Part shown: positions 51,526 to 63,700 of the stretch, piece by piece
How positions within the stretch are numbered: position 1 is the stretch's first letter
How the letters are laid out: every line of letters begins with the position of its first letter
Assembly (NCBI GenBank): GCA_025093555.1
Contig: JAIWNF010000001.1
Location: 1,612,001-1,676,000, forward strand
Length of the DNA stretch: 64,000 nucleotides
Reading direction: 5' to 3'
DNA from: Circinella umbellata
Lineage: Eukaryota; Mucoromycota; Mucoromycetes; Mucorales; Lichtheimiaceae
Position numbers and translations under genes: made by a program
The notes under the pieces: generated by a model
The model's database searches: none
Seen by the model: only the letters and a program-made list of their open reading frames with translations
Told to the model about the DNA's origin: nothing

Positions 51526-51738
51526 ATATGTGAATAATGTGAATATATATGTATAGAACTTGGGGAAAAAACGACGAAAACAAAAAATAAATAAATAAAA
51601 TACTTGCGGGTTATAAAATTTGAAGCAATGTGGTAAAAAAAGACTATTCTCTCGCTTTTTATACCTATTATTCTCCAAAAGACACGTTCCATATTGTCAC
51701 TCGACGCTTTTCTCCCTCCCTCTTTCTTCTAATGCAAC
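51526..51738. promoter_or_regulatory. Bidirectional promoter region, rhomboid/carrier
   Basis: 213 bp separates the two opposed ATGs. Both promoters and leaders must fit here unless introns or leaders overlap. A pyrimidine tract (about 51705-51730) precedes the carrier ATG, and TATA-like words occur near 51590-51600 and 51657-51665. The assignment rests on gene positions. Confidence 0.6.
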
Positions 51739-53295
51739 ATGACATTGACAGCATATTTGAGTTTATTATCTCTTGGAAGCAGCATTCAATTACGATCAAG
51801 TAGTGATAGCTTTGAACGCGAAGAACAGGTATATCGATTACAGCGTATGGATTCAGCATTATCAAATGCTCAAGTTGAAGTTATAAATGCTGTTAGTCAA
51901 CATAGTGCTCCTGCAGAAGAAAAAGGTTTGTTAATTTTATACGATTGAATTATTTTTTTGTTACTACTGAAAGAATGAAGAGTTTATGAGTGTATAATAT
52001 GAACATATAGAGGCACGAGAAAGTGCAGTAGCCGTAAGTTTAACTATGGGTACTATGGTTGCAAATTATATCCTCTGTTTTCCGATCGTCGTGGCACGAC
52101 ATCGGCTTCAAGCTTTTCCTATACCAGGACGTAATGACACCCCGTTAGCATTTATACGTTCGTTTCGTCAAATGTATCAAAGACAAGGAATTTCATCCAT
52201 GTATTCGGGTATTGGCCTAGGTTTACTTAGTCAAGCAGTGACCGGGGCTTATGATTCATATTATGGTCGATCTCGAGGGAAAGGGATTCTTCGGTATATA
52301 ACAAAAGCATGGTATGATAAAAGTAAAAGTAAAAGGGTTAAAGAAGAGAAGATTAGGGGATCTAATCCACACGTAATTTATATTTTAGTTTAGGAACAGG
52401 ATTATTTGTCCTATTATATCCATTTTATAAAAGTGCATTAATTATTCGAGTTCAGTCAGCTGGAACATTCAAGCTAATACAAAGTGTCAAGGACTTTCTT
52501 TTTTCTTATACACATATTTTTACACGTTTCTTTTCCCTGCAACGAATTTTTGATCCACAACCACCTCTTCTTTCTGTATTCATACCATCTTGTATTACTC
52601 AAATATTAACTGAAAAACTTTTACTTTTCTTATACCAACGAATTTACCCTTTTGTTTCTTTTCGAAAACCAAACCTATGGTCATCTTCATCCACTTTCAC
52701 AAACTCTTCTTCATCACGAAGATCAAGATTACAACAACAACCTCGTAGAGCAAGACGACATGCAGTAGAAGATTCACGAATTGCTTTGGAATCGGCACTA
52801 TTAGCAGATCTTGATCCAACGGCATTAGGTGCTATTAATAATAATGGTGGCCTACCAATCAATAATAATAGTCCAAGCAGTAGCAGTAGCCGAAGACGAG
52901 ATGATGTAAAGTTATTACGTACATTCTACCCAGAAATGGTGTCTGGTATTGCAAGTAGTATTATTACTCGAGCCATTAGTTTCCCCATTGATACGATCGT
53001 ATTCAAATTAATGCTTCAAGATACCGGTATTCAACACTATCCTACACACTATACTGGATTTTTTGACTGTATCAAGCAAACGTGGTTATTGGAAGGTGGA
53101 TGGAAAGCTTTTTTTCCCGGATGGGGTGGATTGGTTGTAGAGATCGTTGCTAGCTATTTAGTGCTAGAAGGATCGTGGATGGTGTATCGATTAGCTGATT
53201 GGAAATTAAGTACTTTTCCGAGTCAAGAGCCACGAAGTGTTCGAAAAGCGCGCCATCTTCGCGAAAGAATGAATAATAATAATAATAATACTTAA
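51739..53295 (+). CDS. Divergent mitochondrial carrier protein, SLC25A46/Ugo1-like
   Basis: Three exons, 51739-51925, 52011-52293, 52389-53295; 458 residues. Carrier-family fold with weak repeats: SLTMGTMVANYILCFPIVVA, then YSGIGLGLLSQAVTGAYDSY; GTGLFVLLYPFYKSALIIRV; and a clearer third repeat SIITRAISFPIDTIVFKLML with YTGFFDCIKQTWLLEGGWKAFF and PGWGGLVVEI. Classic PX[DE]XX[KR] signatures are mostly lost (FPIDTIVFK is closest), as in the outer-membrane members Ugo1 and SLC25A46, which act in mitochondrial fusion. A Ser/Arg/Asn-rich insert (about 52670-52910) separates the halves. An out-of-frame ATG at 51732 just upstream gives only a short peptide. Family confident; the Ugo1-like assignment is likely but not proven. 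Confidence 0.78.
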
Positions 53296-53396
53296 TAACT
53301 CAATTACTATCCCCATGCCGTTTTTTATCTTTTTTTTTCTGTTTATATATTGTATTATATTTATTTATATATTTATATATTCTTGTTGAAAATATA

Positions 53397-53412
53397 TGTG
53401 TGTGTGTGTGTA
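53397..53412. repeat. TG dinucleotide microsatellite
   Basis: Eight TG units between the convergent 3' ends of the carrier gene and RPT4. Confidence 0.9.
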
Positions 53413-53578
53413 CGAGTGAGAAGGAGAGCAAAGCGAGTTTTGCTTGAAAGCGAGAATGAAATAATAGTCTTTTGTGTGGGTAAAAAAAAAAGAAGAAAAC
53501 AAGCGAGGAAGCGAAGTAGATAGGTAAGGAAGGTATGAGAGAATTTAATAATGATGAATGAATAACTGGACGTATTTT

Positions 53579-55348
53579 TTATATCTTTTCATAATCCAAC
53601 TTGGTTTCCAATTTCTTTGCATCTGCAACCTTACGCACTGCCTTCATGAAATCTTCTTGAATACAATAATCACGTTCATCTCGAATAGCAAACATACCGG
53701 CTTCTGTACAAACGTTTCGCAAGTCAGCACCGTTGAATCCATCCGATAATTTAACAATAGCTTCGTAATCTGTCATGATTTCATTATATTAATATTAGTT
53801 CATCCATCCAGTGATCTTATCTTTAAGCATTTTTTTTCACTTTCTATATCAGTATAATCATCATCTCTCAATGACATACCTAATTCACCATGTTTTGTGA
53901 TTTGTCCAGCATGAATCTTAAGAATTTCCAATCGACCTTGCTCGTTTGGCAAAGGAATTTCAATCTTACGATCAAGACGACCTGGTCGCAATAATGCAGG
54001 ATCCAATGTATCAGGACGATTGGTTGCCATAATCAATTTGGTTTGTCCAAGATAATCGAAACCATCCATTTGATTTAAAAGCTAAAATATAATTCCCCAA
54101 CCATCTCTTGTGAGTTAATTTCTCTTTCATCTTTTTCTCTCTTTCTGTTTCACAATATAGTGTATCATTAACTAGAACAAAGATACATACCTCCATCAAA
54201 GTACGTTGAATTTCACGATCTGCAGAAGTACCTTCCGAAAATCGACGACCACCAATAGCATCAATTTCATCCATAAAGATAATACAAGGTTCATGTTCCT
54301 TTGCATAGCCTATATATTAACACAGATAATCAATTCGTATGACTCTTTTCGTATGTACTAAATAAACATTTTTGTTTCTCTCCACAAACAAATAAAATAA
54401 AAATAAAAACTTACCAAACATTTCACGAATTAATCGAGCACTTTCACCAATATATTTATCAACAATAGCACTGGATACAACCTTTAAGAAATTAACTGAC
54501 AATGTACTTGCAACAGCCTTTGCCAAGAGAGTTTTACCAGTACCAGGAGGACCATACAAAAGAACACCTTTTGGTGGTTTAACACCCACACGCAAAAACA
54601 ATTCTGGGTTCAACAATGGTAATTCAATCACTTCTCTCAATTCTCTGATTTGTTCTCCCAAACCACCAATACCAGCAAACGAAACAGAACCTGGATCTTC
54701 CATTGACATATTGTATACAAGAGGATCCACTTCACGAGGTAAAATACGCATAATCGTTAATGTTGTCATATCCAATGCAACACGTGCACCTTGTTTCAAT
54801 TTTTCTTTATCGACTGTATTACGACAACCAACAACGTATCGTGGTCCACTTGTGTTTTTTACAATAACTAAAAAAGTGAATTGTTACTAAAGATTTTTCC
54901 TTTTTTTCTCTCTCCCTCCCTCCAATTACTCTTTATTTAAAAATTCCTTACATCGTTCATCGTCGAGTTGTTTCAACACTTCACCAATAACTTGACCCAC
55001 ACTTTGTAATGCTTTAATATCATCTTCCGAGCGGTCGTATTCTTTTTCAAGTGATCGCAATCCGAGACGCACTGATTATGTTTAAATATTAAAGTTAAAA
55101 TTATTAACAAAATACGATCATTACATTTTTGTTATTGAAAAAGGGATTGGCTATTTGTAGTTCCATATATTTGGTGTAATACGATTATCCTGTGGATAAT
55201 AAAAAAAAAAGGAATGCTGAAAAAACGTACTCTCTTTAAGTTTTGCATCTAATTCACGATGTTCTAGCAATCGTCGCTTATAGCCATTAAGAGCTCTTGT
55301 TTTAGGATCTACTTCGGGTTGTGAAGAAGAACCTTGTACTGATGTCAT
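53579..55348 (-). CDS. RPT4: 26S proteasome regulatory ATPase Rpt4 (PSMC6)
   Basis: One of six AAA ATPases of the 19S base. Six exons from ATG 55348 ([20 protein letters not shown]) to a last exon 53769-53579. An N-terminal coiled coil ([15 protein letters not shown]) and an OB region ([20 protein letters not shown]) precede the AAA core: [20 protein letters not shown], Walker [24 protein letters not shown], Walker [21 protein letters not shown], arginine fingers [18 protein letters not shown]. The lid contains [20 protein letters not shown]. The C-terminus is [11 protein letters not shown]. All hallmarks of Rpt4 rather than other Rpts are present. Convergent with the carrier gene, 283 bp apart. 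Confidence 0.97.
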
Positions 55349-56037
55349 TGTGGGTGAATCGTTTGCAATATAAGTGAGCTCAGGTAAGAAAAGGAGAAGA
55401 GAGCTGTGTATGTGAGCGTAAGTTCAAATAAAAAAGTAATACGCGTCCTGCCTTTTTCCTCAGAAAATCAAACTGGCAAACGTCATCTAAGGCTATTGAT
55501 CCAGAAAGAACTCCGCCGTCTTTACATGTATAGAAACTCTCTTTTTTAAACAAGTTAATTTGATGCTACTATATAAGTCCTTTATTGTAATCAAAGATAT
55601 TAACAGAAAAGACATTAGTATTAACGACTAAATAACGATTTACTATTAGACATATTATTAAAATGGTAGTGTTGCTGTGGTACATCTATGCTACTATAAC
55701 GACCACAGATCATTATGGGAGTGGATAGCTTGGTATTTGGAAATTTTATTTATTTTTCACTAAAATTTAGTTTTTATATAGGTGTATGTGCGAGTATTTG
55801 AAAAGGTTTTTTTTTGTGTGTTGTGTATAGAGATAGATAATTATATATACGTAAAAGCAAATAAATCGACTGTTTTGCATTTTGAGTTTTTTGTTGTGCT
55901 TGTTGAATTAATGAGTTATACGTCGAGGAAGCAAAAAAAAAAAAAAAAAAGGAGGGAAATGAAAAAAAGAAGGGCGTATACAAAGACATAATAACATGTA
56001 AATCACTACTACTAACTAATAGTAATTCATTTTACTT
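55349..56037. other. Intergenic between RPT4 and TFIIA
   Basis: About 690 bp without a supported gene. An A-rich run lies at about 55933-55952. Short ORFs on both strands overlap the simple sequence and are not coding-like. Confidence 0.6.
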
Positions 56038-57519
56038 TTACCATTCAAAATCACCACTAGCTCGATGGAAAAGATAATCTCTTCCATTGACAAGCATGAT
56101 TCCATCCTTTAAAACACACTTCCACTTGTTCTTTGTGCGAGTGACCTAAATAAAAATTTAATTTTTCTTCTTAGTCTTGATCGAAATCTTATACATACAG
56201 TTACACTATATAAGTTATCGTATTTTTTTTTAGTTTTACCTTATCATATAGACACAAAATAATATGTTCAATTTCTTCTCCACCATCAGCATCGTCATCA
56301 GCATCATCTGAATCATCAAGATCAGAGTTAATATCATCATCGCCACCAGTATCACCTTCACCATCCAATTGTGGGATTCGAGTGTTCGAACGAATGGCAC
56401 CAGCTTTTATAGCACGATCTCTTGCGTCACGCATAAGTACTTTAATGTCATCCGGTAAATTGCTATACGGTACGGATTCCCCTGATGATGAAGTAGTAGT
56501 AAAAGCTAAATCGGAAGGACCAGCAGCATTGTTACAAATTTCAGCAATATGTGCATCAATTTGCTATATATAATATATCCAAATCCTGTCAGTATACACA
56601 TACACACATAAACACACACACATATATATATACCCCATTTTGGTGCCCAAAATCAATAATATATATTGTTACCTCAGTAGTCATAGCTGAATCAGCTGAA
56701 CCATCGGTTTGAGGAATATTGGGCCGAGAATTATTATTACTGTTGCTACTATCACCGCTAGGCAATTGAAGTTCCTGTGTACCAGCAGGTTTTGCTGCCT
56801 GTTGTGGTTGTGATGTATTAGGAGTCATCAATGGATATTGTTGACCATTGGGTGGCTGCTGTTGCTGTTGAGGTGTTTGTTGCTGTTGTTGTTGACCGAC
56901 AGGAAGAGAAGGTCGAATACTGCTGGTGGCTAATGTGGGCAAGCTTGCTGTAGCTCCTTGTGCATAAGGCTATAAAACATTAAAAAAATTAGGAATGATA
57001 TCTATTTTATAATAAAAAAAATTGGGATAGTAAAGGATAATTACGGTTGGATATTGAAGTTGTTGTTGTGATCCTTCAGCACCTTGTTGACCAGTTTGTG
57101 GTTGTTCCTCTCCATCTTCATCATAATATGCTTCATCACTAAATCCAAAGTTTGCTACGCGTGATCTTGCAACTTTTGCCTCCCACGACTATAAAAAAGT
57201 TGGAATTGTCAGTTTACCTTTTTTTTTTCTTCCTTTCTCTTCTCTCTCTTTTTATCTCGTTATTTTTTTTTGCTTTGAATACATCTGAGCATATTATATT
57301 TACCCGTTGTAATTCTTGTAAAACAGCCTCATCAATACCCATATCTTCAAATTCACCTCGTACTTGACTTATCACTTCGTCAATAACGTAACGATATACA
57401 TTCGACTTTTATATATAAAATAACGCACCAATTTTAGCAAACTAAAACTTTATATACGAACCAAAGCAAGCAATAATACTATTACTAAAAAGAACACTCA
57501 CCACAATAGCATTAGACAT
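56038..57519 (-). CDS. TOA1: TFIIA large (alpha/beta) subunit
   Basis: General transcription factor subunit that stabilises TBP on TATA DNA. The ATG at 57519 starts an 18-bp exon (MSNAIV, 57519-57502) followed by SNVYRYVIDEVISQVRGEFE, the conserved N-terminal four-helix segment. A long Gln/Pro-rich linker follows (QQQQQQTPQQQQQPPNGQQ; exons about 57303-56690), then an acidic stretch (GGDDDINSDLDDSDDADDDA). The last exon ends WKCVLKDGIMLVNGRDYLFH and RASGDFEW, the beta-barrel C-terminus. About six exons. The layout of conserved ends and disordered centre is exactly that of Toa1. No neighbouring gene is functionally linked. Confidence 0.94.
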
Positions 57520-58970
57520 GATCGCTCTTGTTGATTAATAGGATTGCAATATAAGAGAACAATAGAGAGAGAAATTAAGAAATATATATTTGAAAGTAGT
57601 ATGCGTTTATTGACTAAATGATGCATAATCGTTTTTGTGTTTCCAAAAAATAATAGTAAATAAAAAAAAGAGATGTTTTGATTAATAATCCAACACACAT
57701 TTTAATAGTAATTCCGAATAGGAATAAAAGAAAATAAAAGAAAATATTTTATAGGGATTCAAAAAAGAAATATAGGTTGCAGTTATGTCATATAGAAATC
57801 ATTATTAGATCAAGTGTCTTTAAAGAAATAAAAAGGAAAACAACGGGTATATGAAATAGGCATGTGTTCTTTTTTCTATTTGTTATAACTAGTAGGACAT
57901 GCAAAAAAAAAAAAAGATAGTGTAGAATTGCAATGTGTTCAAAAGAGTTTCAAGAAAGTTTAAGAAGAAAAAATTATCCCTTCTTATTAAAAGCTCACCT
58001 TTGGAAAAAACGAATAGCGGAAAGAGAGGCCCTTTTTATACTGAGGGTTTTATCCAAACCTTGCTATTTATACCAAAGTGACTGTTGATCTCAGCCAATG
58101 GTGAGTGCCGATTTTTGTTCACGCTAATGACGACACGAAATCAAGACTACCTCTCCAAAATGCAGATTGGTTAGATGGCAAAACTTAATGTTTCCTAATG
58201 TTACCAAATAAACCTATTTTGAGACTGTTGTTGGTGCTCCACCCATCTTTTTTTCTTATTAAAACGAATTAATTACCCTGCTTTCCCTATGTATGAATAT
58301 ATATGACTGAAAAAAGTGGGATAGATGATCGACTATCATAAAATGCGATATTTTCCAAAAGTACATATGTTATGCTTTTATTAATCACAGTCTTTTGGCT
58401 CGATTAAGATTACTTTTTTATATTGTTAATAAAATAAATAAAAATATGGACACTCATTATTATTAGGTGAGTAAAAGACTAAAGACTAAATTGAAAATAA
58501 ATACCGTTACAGTAGTGTAATTAGTAAGAATATTGAGTGCAATTTATAATACTACTTCCCCAATTTGAGAATACATATAGTAGACTTGGTGTACTTATAA
58601 ATGTGGCTAAAAAACTAGTAAAAAGTAATTTATAACTTATACACTATATATGTATTTAATATTATTATCTACCATTTCTGAGTAATCAATTGCAGATACA
58701 ACATATATGTAAGTGATGACAACGTGTTCGACTCATCTTCATAGAAAGAATCTTTTACTACGTACCGTTCTATTGTAATATCCATTCATACCAATGAGAT
58801 TCATATTTATATGATAAAAAAAGTATGCTTACTATTATTCATTCAATATCACTCAACTTCATGAGTACTAAACCTAATACATTCATTTCAAAAACAGGGA
58901 CGATAGTGGTGTTGATTCTTCTTCAGTGTATATAACAAAAAATTAAGCTGTTTCTTTCTTAGATAGTGTT

Positions 58971-59304
58971 TACAGCCAACCCCGATTTGCAACCCTGAGA
59001 TTTCCAGCTTTTTTGCTACAGAACCAAAGCCTTTCAACGGGCGGGAATTAATATAAAAATGTAAATTTCATCAATTATGCTTTTTGCTGACACTTTGGTA
59101 TTTTCCTATTTGGACAATGGCTTATAAGATTACTATACAGTTGTTAAATTATAGTATAGTTTACTCTCGATAAGGCCCAACGCCCGAAAAGCTCGATTCA
59201 AGTTACAAGTTGCGAACCCTTTAACACTTTCCAAAAAAAAGGGGGGTTCATAATTGCTAAGAGATTTGCAAAATTGGAAGTTGCAAAAACGGGGTTTGAC
59301 TGTA
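58971..59304. mobile_element. Tc1/mariner-type MITE
   Basis: About 330 bp bounded by TA on both sides. The left end reads CAGCCAACCCCGATTTGCAA; the right end, reverse-complemented, reads CAGTCAAACCCCGTTTTTGC. These are imperfect terminal inverted repeats of about 24 bp starting with CAG and flanked by a TA duplication, as expected for Tc1/mariner elements. There is no coding capacity for a transposase. A further internal pair of inverted words (GCGAACCCTTT near 59213 and GGGGGGTTCAT near 59241) supports a foldback structure. Confidence 0.75.
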
Positions 59305-60430
59305 CTATTTTACGAATTCATAGTATCATTCAAACAAATACAATCATTTTTCCTTTGATGATTACTTTCAAGGAAGTAGTTACTTTGCTTGTCAATACGT
59401 TACCTTGACATCTTTCGATTAGTTATGTAGTGAAATTGATGCCGCAATTGTATCCAAACATTAACCTTGTATATTGTTGACAGCGTAATTGATAAAAGTT
59501 CAAGTTGATTATTCTCTCTATTTAAACGATTCGAGAGTAAAATATTAACAGAATAGTACCTTATGACTCGAATTAAATTTATACGTAAGTTTTCAAAAGT
59601 GATGGAAGTTTAAATATGAGGTTGATAGATAATGTTTTTTTTGGGGTAACAACAAGAACGATAGCATGGTTTTCTTTGCATCGCAAAAATCCAATCAAGC
59701 TTGTACTTAGAGGAAATGCTAATCAGAAAGTATAGTGCTCATAAAGCAGTACATATCTCTAATCATTATGTAGTATTGAAGCGCCTTATGCTTTCAAAAT
59801 ACATACATTACGTACTAACTATTCATCTATATCATTCATCAGTTCTCAGTACCTCTTACCATATTTTAGTAAGAATAGCAGCAATGCTACGTACAACCAG
59901 ATTGTTGTTTAATAAGATATATTAACACTATAGCTATCAATAAGTTTTAGATGAAAATGACGATACGTAGCACTATTCACCACGCAATGTCATTTATAAA
60001 TGAATGTTGTATCTAACTAACACTGATGTGCTTTTAATTTGCTGAACAATGAAGTGATGATGTAGATAATTGCTCGTAAAACAGCTGCTACGATATAAAA
60101 TCAATGGTCGCTTGGTAGCAATGACTGACAGTGGATTGCTCCTTGAAATATAGTCAATATTAAATTCCCCATAATTCTTATTTTCTTTATGCATCTTCAT
60201 ACGTAATTATCATTCTAAATTGGATACAATAGAAGAAACAGTAAAATATAACAGCATGTTCGGTTAACTAAACCTACTCAAGTGATGGCAATAGAATGTT
60301 ACTACGTATGTTATATACGATGCAAATAACAAAAAACAAAAGAATGATTTTGCATATTTTGATGTTGTACAATCTGCGCAACAATAAAGAGACACAAAGT
60401 TCATGCTCTGGACCGTGCACGAAATCAATA

Positions 60431-60458
60431 ATTTACAGACAGTTATTTACAGACAGTT
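60431..60458. repeat. Perfect 14-bp tandem duplication
   Basis: ATTTACAGACAGTT occurs twice in direct succession. Lies in intergenic sequence about 280 bp before the PAN1 start. Confidence 0.9.
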
Positions 60459-60665
60459 ACTTTTATGTAATAGATGAAAGAAGAGTCAAAATGAAAGTAA
60501 AATTCAATAAAAAGAAGGACAGAAGACATAATGTTCCAAAATATTTAGCCTGTATCTTAAAACCATTAACGACTCTTTGAAAGAAAACGTGGAGGATGTA
60601 CTTGTTCCATTTTCGGAAACTGAACATGTTATACAATTCATTCCACCTATTAATTATATTATAGG

Positions 60666-60721
60666 TTCTTCTTTTTTTATCTACCTTTTTCATTCCTTCA
60701 CTCTTTTTTTTTTCTTTGTCG
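60666..60721 (+). promoter_or_regulatory. Pyrimidine-rich tract before PAN1
   Basis: A T/C-rich stretch directly upstream of the PAN1 ATG (60737), like the tracts seen before other genes here. Probable promoter/leader; inferred from position. Confidence 0.35.
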
Positions 60722-60736
60722 AAAAAGAACATTATC

Positions 60737-63700
60737 ATGTACTCTATGGGACAACCTCCCCCTGTACCAGGGACATTCAATCCTTCGGGAGGTAATGCCA
60801 TTTTCTTTTTTACGGTTTATTTATTGTTATAAACAAACTAAACGTACGGTTACATGAAAACAACAATTGTAGGAATTCGACTTAGTTTCATTGGTCCTGC
60901 TGACCAAGCAAAGTTTGAAGATTTATTTACTCGTGCAGCTGCATCTACTGGAGGCAACACTTTACCTGGTATGTGTTATTAAAGAAAACGGAATAGAATT
61001 TATGACTATGTAATGTATGTGAAAACTCATCATCTGCTTTTATTATTTATAGCTGTGGCTGCACGCGATATTCTTACTCGATCGAGACTAGACAATGAAT
61101 CCCTTGCTAAAATTTGGTAACTTTTTATTAGGTTTAAGAGTGAGAATAAAAAAGGAAATAGAAAAAAAAAACGAATACTCATTTTCACGGCTTGAAAATA
61201 ATAAATATGTATAGGGATTTGTCTTCCATCGCCAATGCTCCCCACTTGACGTTTCCTGAGTTTGCAGTTGCAATGTACTTGACCTCGGAAAAGCTTAGAG
61301 GAAAACTTGTTCCGAATTCACTTCCACCCGCTGTTCGTGAAGAAACTGAGCTGGCCATGGCAACGCTTGCATCCAAGCAAAGTCCAGCTACTTCTTCGTT
61401 ACCACACCAACAGCAAACTTCGTTTATGCAACAACAACCTATGATGACGGGTATGTCACCTCAGCAACAACAACAACCTATGATGACAGGTATGCAACAA
61501 CCCATGATGACAGGAATGTCGCCTCAACAACAAGGACAGCAGCAACAACACCAATTCAGTTCAGCTGCATCGTTTCAAAACTTAATGCACCCATCCAATC
61601 TTTCCGCACCGGTCCAATCACCACTCCGTACTGGTATTGCGCCTCCCATGTACAATAATAATGCACCCCGTCTCGGCAATAATGATTTTACCAGTAAAAT
61701 GATGCCCAATCAAGCTGCTGTACCCAACTTTTTACGAGGTGGTCGCGCATCAGCTATATCCTGGAAAATCAGTCCCGAAGAAAAACAGCGGTATCGTGAA
61801 ATTTTTCATGCATGGAATACACCAGGGGAAGATTATATGAGTGGTGAAATTGCGAGGGAAGTATTGATGCAGTCAGGATTGGGAGAGCAAGATTTGATGA
61901 AGATCTGGCATTTGGCAGATCGTGACAATCACGGTAGTTTGGATGAAGATGAATTCGGAATTGCTATGCATTTGATTTATCGTAAACTCAATAATTTTGA
62001 AATACCAAATAAGTTGCCTACCGAACTAGCTCCACCTTCTAGTGTTTTGAAAAAGTTTGTGTTAGGTAGACAAACACAGCCACCACCTCCTTCATTTTCA
62101 CGCGACCCACAACCCCAGGATCAGGAACAACAACAAAGGGAAGATCATCCATCGAGAGATCGTGATGGCCATGGAGGATATGTTTCAAGCGCTCGTAGAA
62201 AGGGTCCAGCAAGTCGTTTCATGTCGTCATCAGCTGCACGTCCACGAATGCAATCTTATGATGATGATGAGTATGAAGAGCAAATGGATAGTTACAGAGA
62301 AGCGGATGACCCTTACTTGGAAGAGCTACGTAGTCAAATTGCTGATATGAAAAAATCCTTAGAAAGAACAACACGATCTCAACAATCTCGCCAAGAATAT
62401 TCGTCTTCAGGTAGCCGATTCTCAGTTGAAGAACTCAAGGAGAAGATTCGTAAGACACAAGAAGAATTGACTCGAGCTGCCAAAAGCAATCCAAAATATT
62501 TTGAAAATCAAGAAATTTTACTGGATTTATTGGAATCACAAAAAACATTACAAGATGAAATACAATATCTTTGTAACCGTGATATTCCTGTACTTGCACG
62601 TCAGTTACGCGGTGCTACAGCTGAATTGCGTGATACAAAGGTCCGTTATGCTCGCAAGAATGATGGGTCTCAAGATTTTATGTCCTATGTTGAACCTACA
62701 GGTCCTGGTGGTATTGTTACTGAAAGTGATCGTGTTCGTGCTAAGGCCAAAGCAATGATGGCTGCTCGCAGAGCAGGCACTTCAAGTACAAAGGATACTG
62801 GTTTTGAATTACGTAAGGCTGAACAAGAAAAGGAAGATTATGATCGTCAAGCAGATACCTATGAACGGGATATGGAGCGAGCCCGCGATTCTCTTAGAGA
62901 TTTACGTAGTGATTTGAAATATTTGAGTACCTTGGCCGATTCAAAGGCAGTGGTGGAAAAGAAACGGTTTGATAAAGGTCATGAATTACCATATGAACTG
63001 CGTCGTTTTGTTGAACAGTTAGATCGGGATGCTGCTTTGGATATTGCTACATCACCACGATTCACTCCCTCATCTGCTTACGGTAACGTTTCTGCTACAA
63101 AACCAGCTACATCCTCCCCAGTTGCTATTTCAAGTCGAGGTGTCAGTAGTCCAAAGCCAGCTGCTCCTGCAAAACCAAGAACCGCCGAAGAAATAAAAAA
63201 GGAGGTAAAGACAGTTTGCTTGTTTGTTTCATACTAAAAAAAAAATTAAGTTGAATTACATTGACATTAAATATGATAGGCCGAACGTCGGGTACAAGAA
63301 CGTTTGGCAGCTTTACAAGCAAAGCGTTCGCCGTCACGATCACCTAAACCTGCTTCTCCAGCTACCACTGCATCACAACCTTCAGAAGAAGAATTAGCTG
63401 CTCAAAGTATGTTTTAGATACCTTTTTTTAGAACAAAGTTACAACTGAATATATATGACTAAATATATATATATATATATATATAAAAATTAAAAATATA
63501 CAGGACAATTACGTGAAGCTCAATACGCAGCGCAAACCAATATCCGTCAAGGAGAAATCCAACGAGGAGAGCCAGCTCAAAGTGAACCATATGACTCCCA
63601 TGGAGCTGCTCTTCAACGTGCAGAAGCTGAACGTGAACAGGAACAACGTCGTATACAAGAAGAACAGGAATATGAACAGCGTAGAATCCAAGAAGAAAAA

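Larger units (their letters stand above)
57520..60736. other. Intergenic, 3.2 kb, between TFIIA and PAN1
   Basis: No complete gene supported. It contains one MITE (58971-59304), a perfect 14-bp tandem duplication at 60431-60458, and a weak minus-strand frame at 59994-60200 (LSVIATKRPLILYRSSCFTS) of unknown meaning. Confidence 0.55.

Noticed and set aside
51526..51678. N-terminal extension of the rhomboid ORF upstream of 51525
   Set aside because: The extension begins at a TTG codon and has no ATG; the ATG at 51525 gives a presequence-like start.
51732..51800. Upstream ATG (MQHDIDS...) before the carrier start
   Set aside because: Different frame, ends after about 25 codons; at most a small upstream ORF. 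The ATG at 51739 leads into the carrier.
59994..60200. Minus-strand ORF (LSVIATKRPLILYRSSCFTS)
   Set aside because: Short, isolated and with no recognised motif; left as intergenic.
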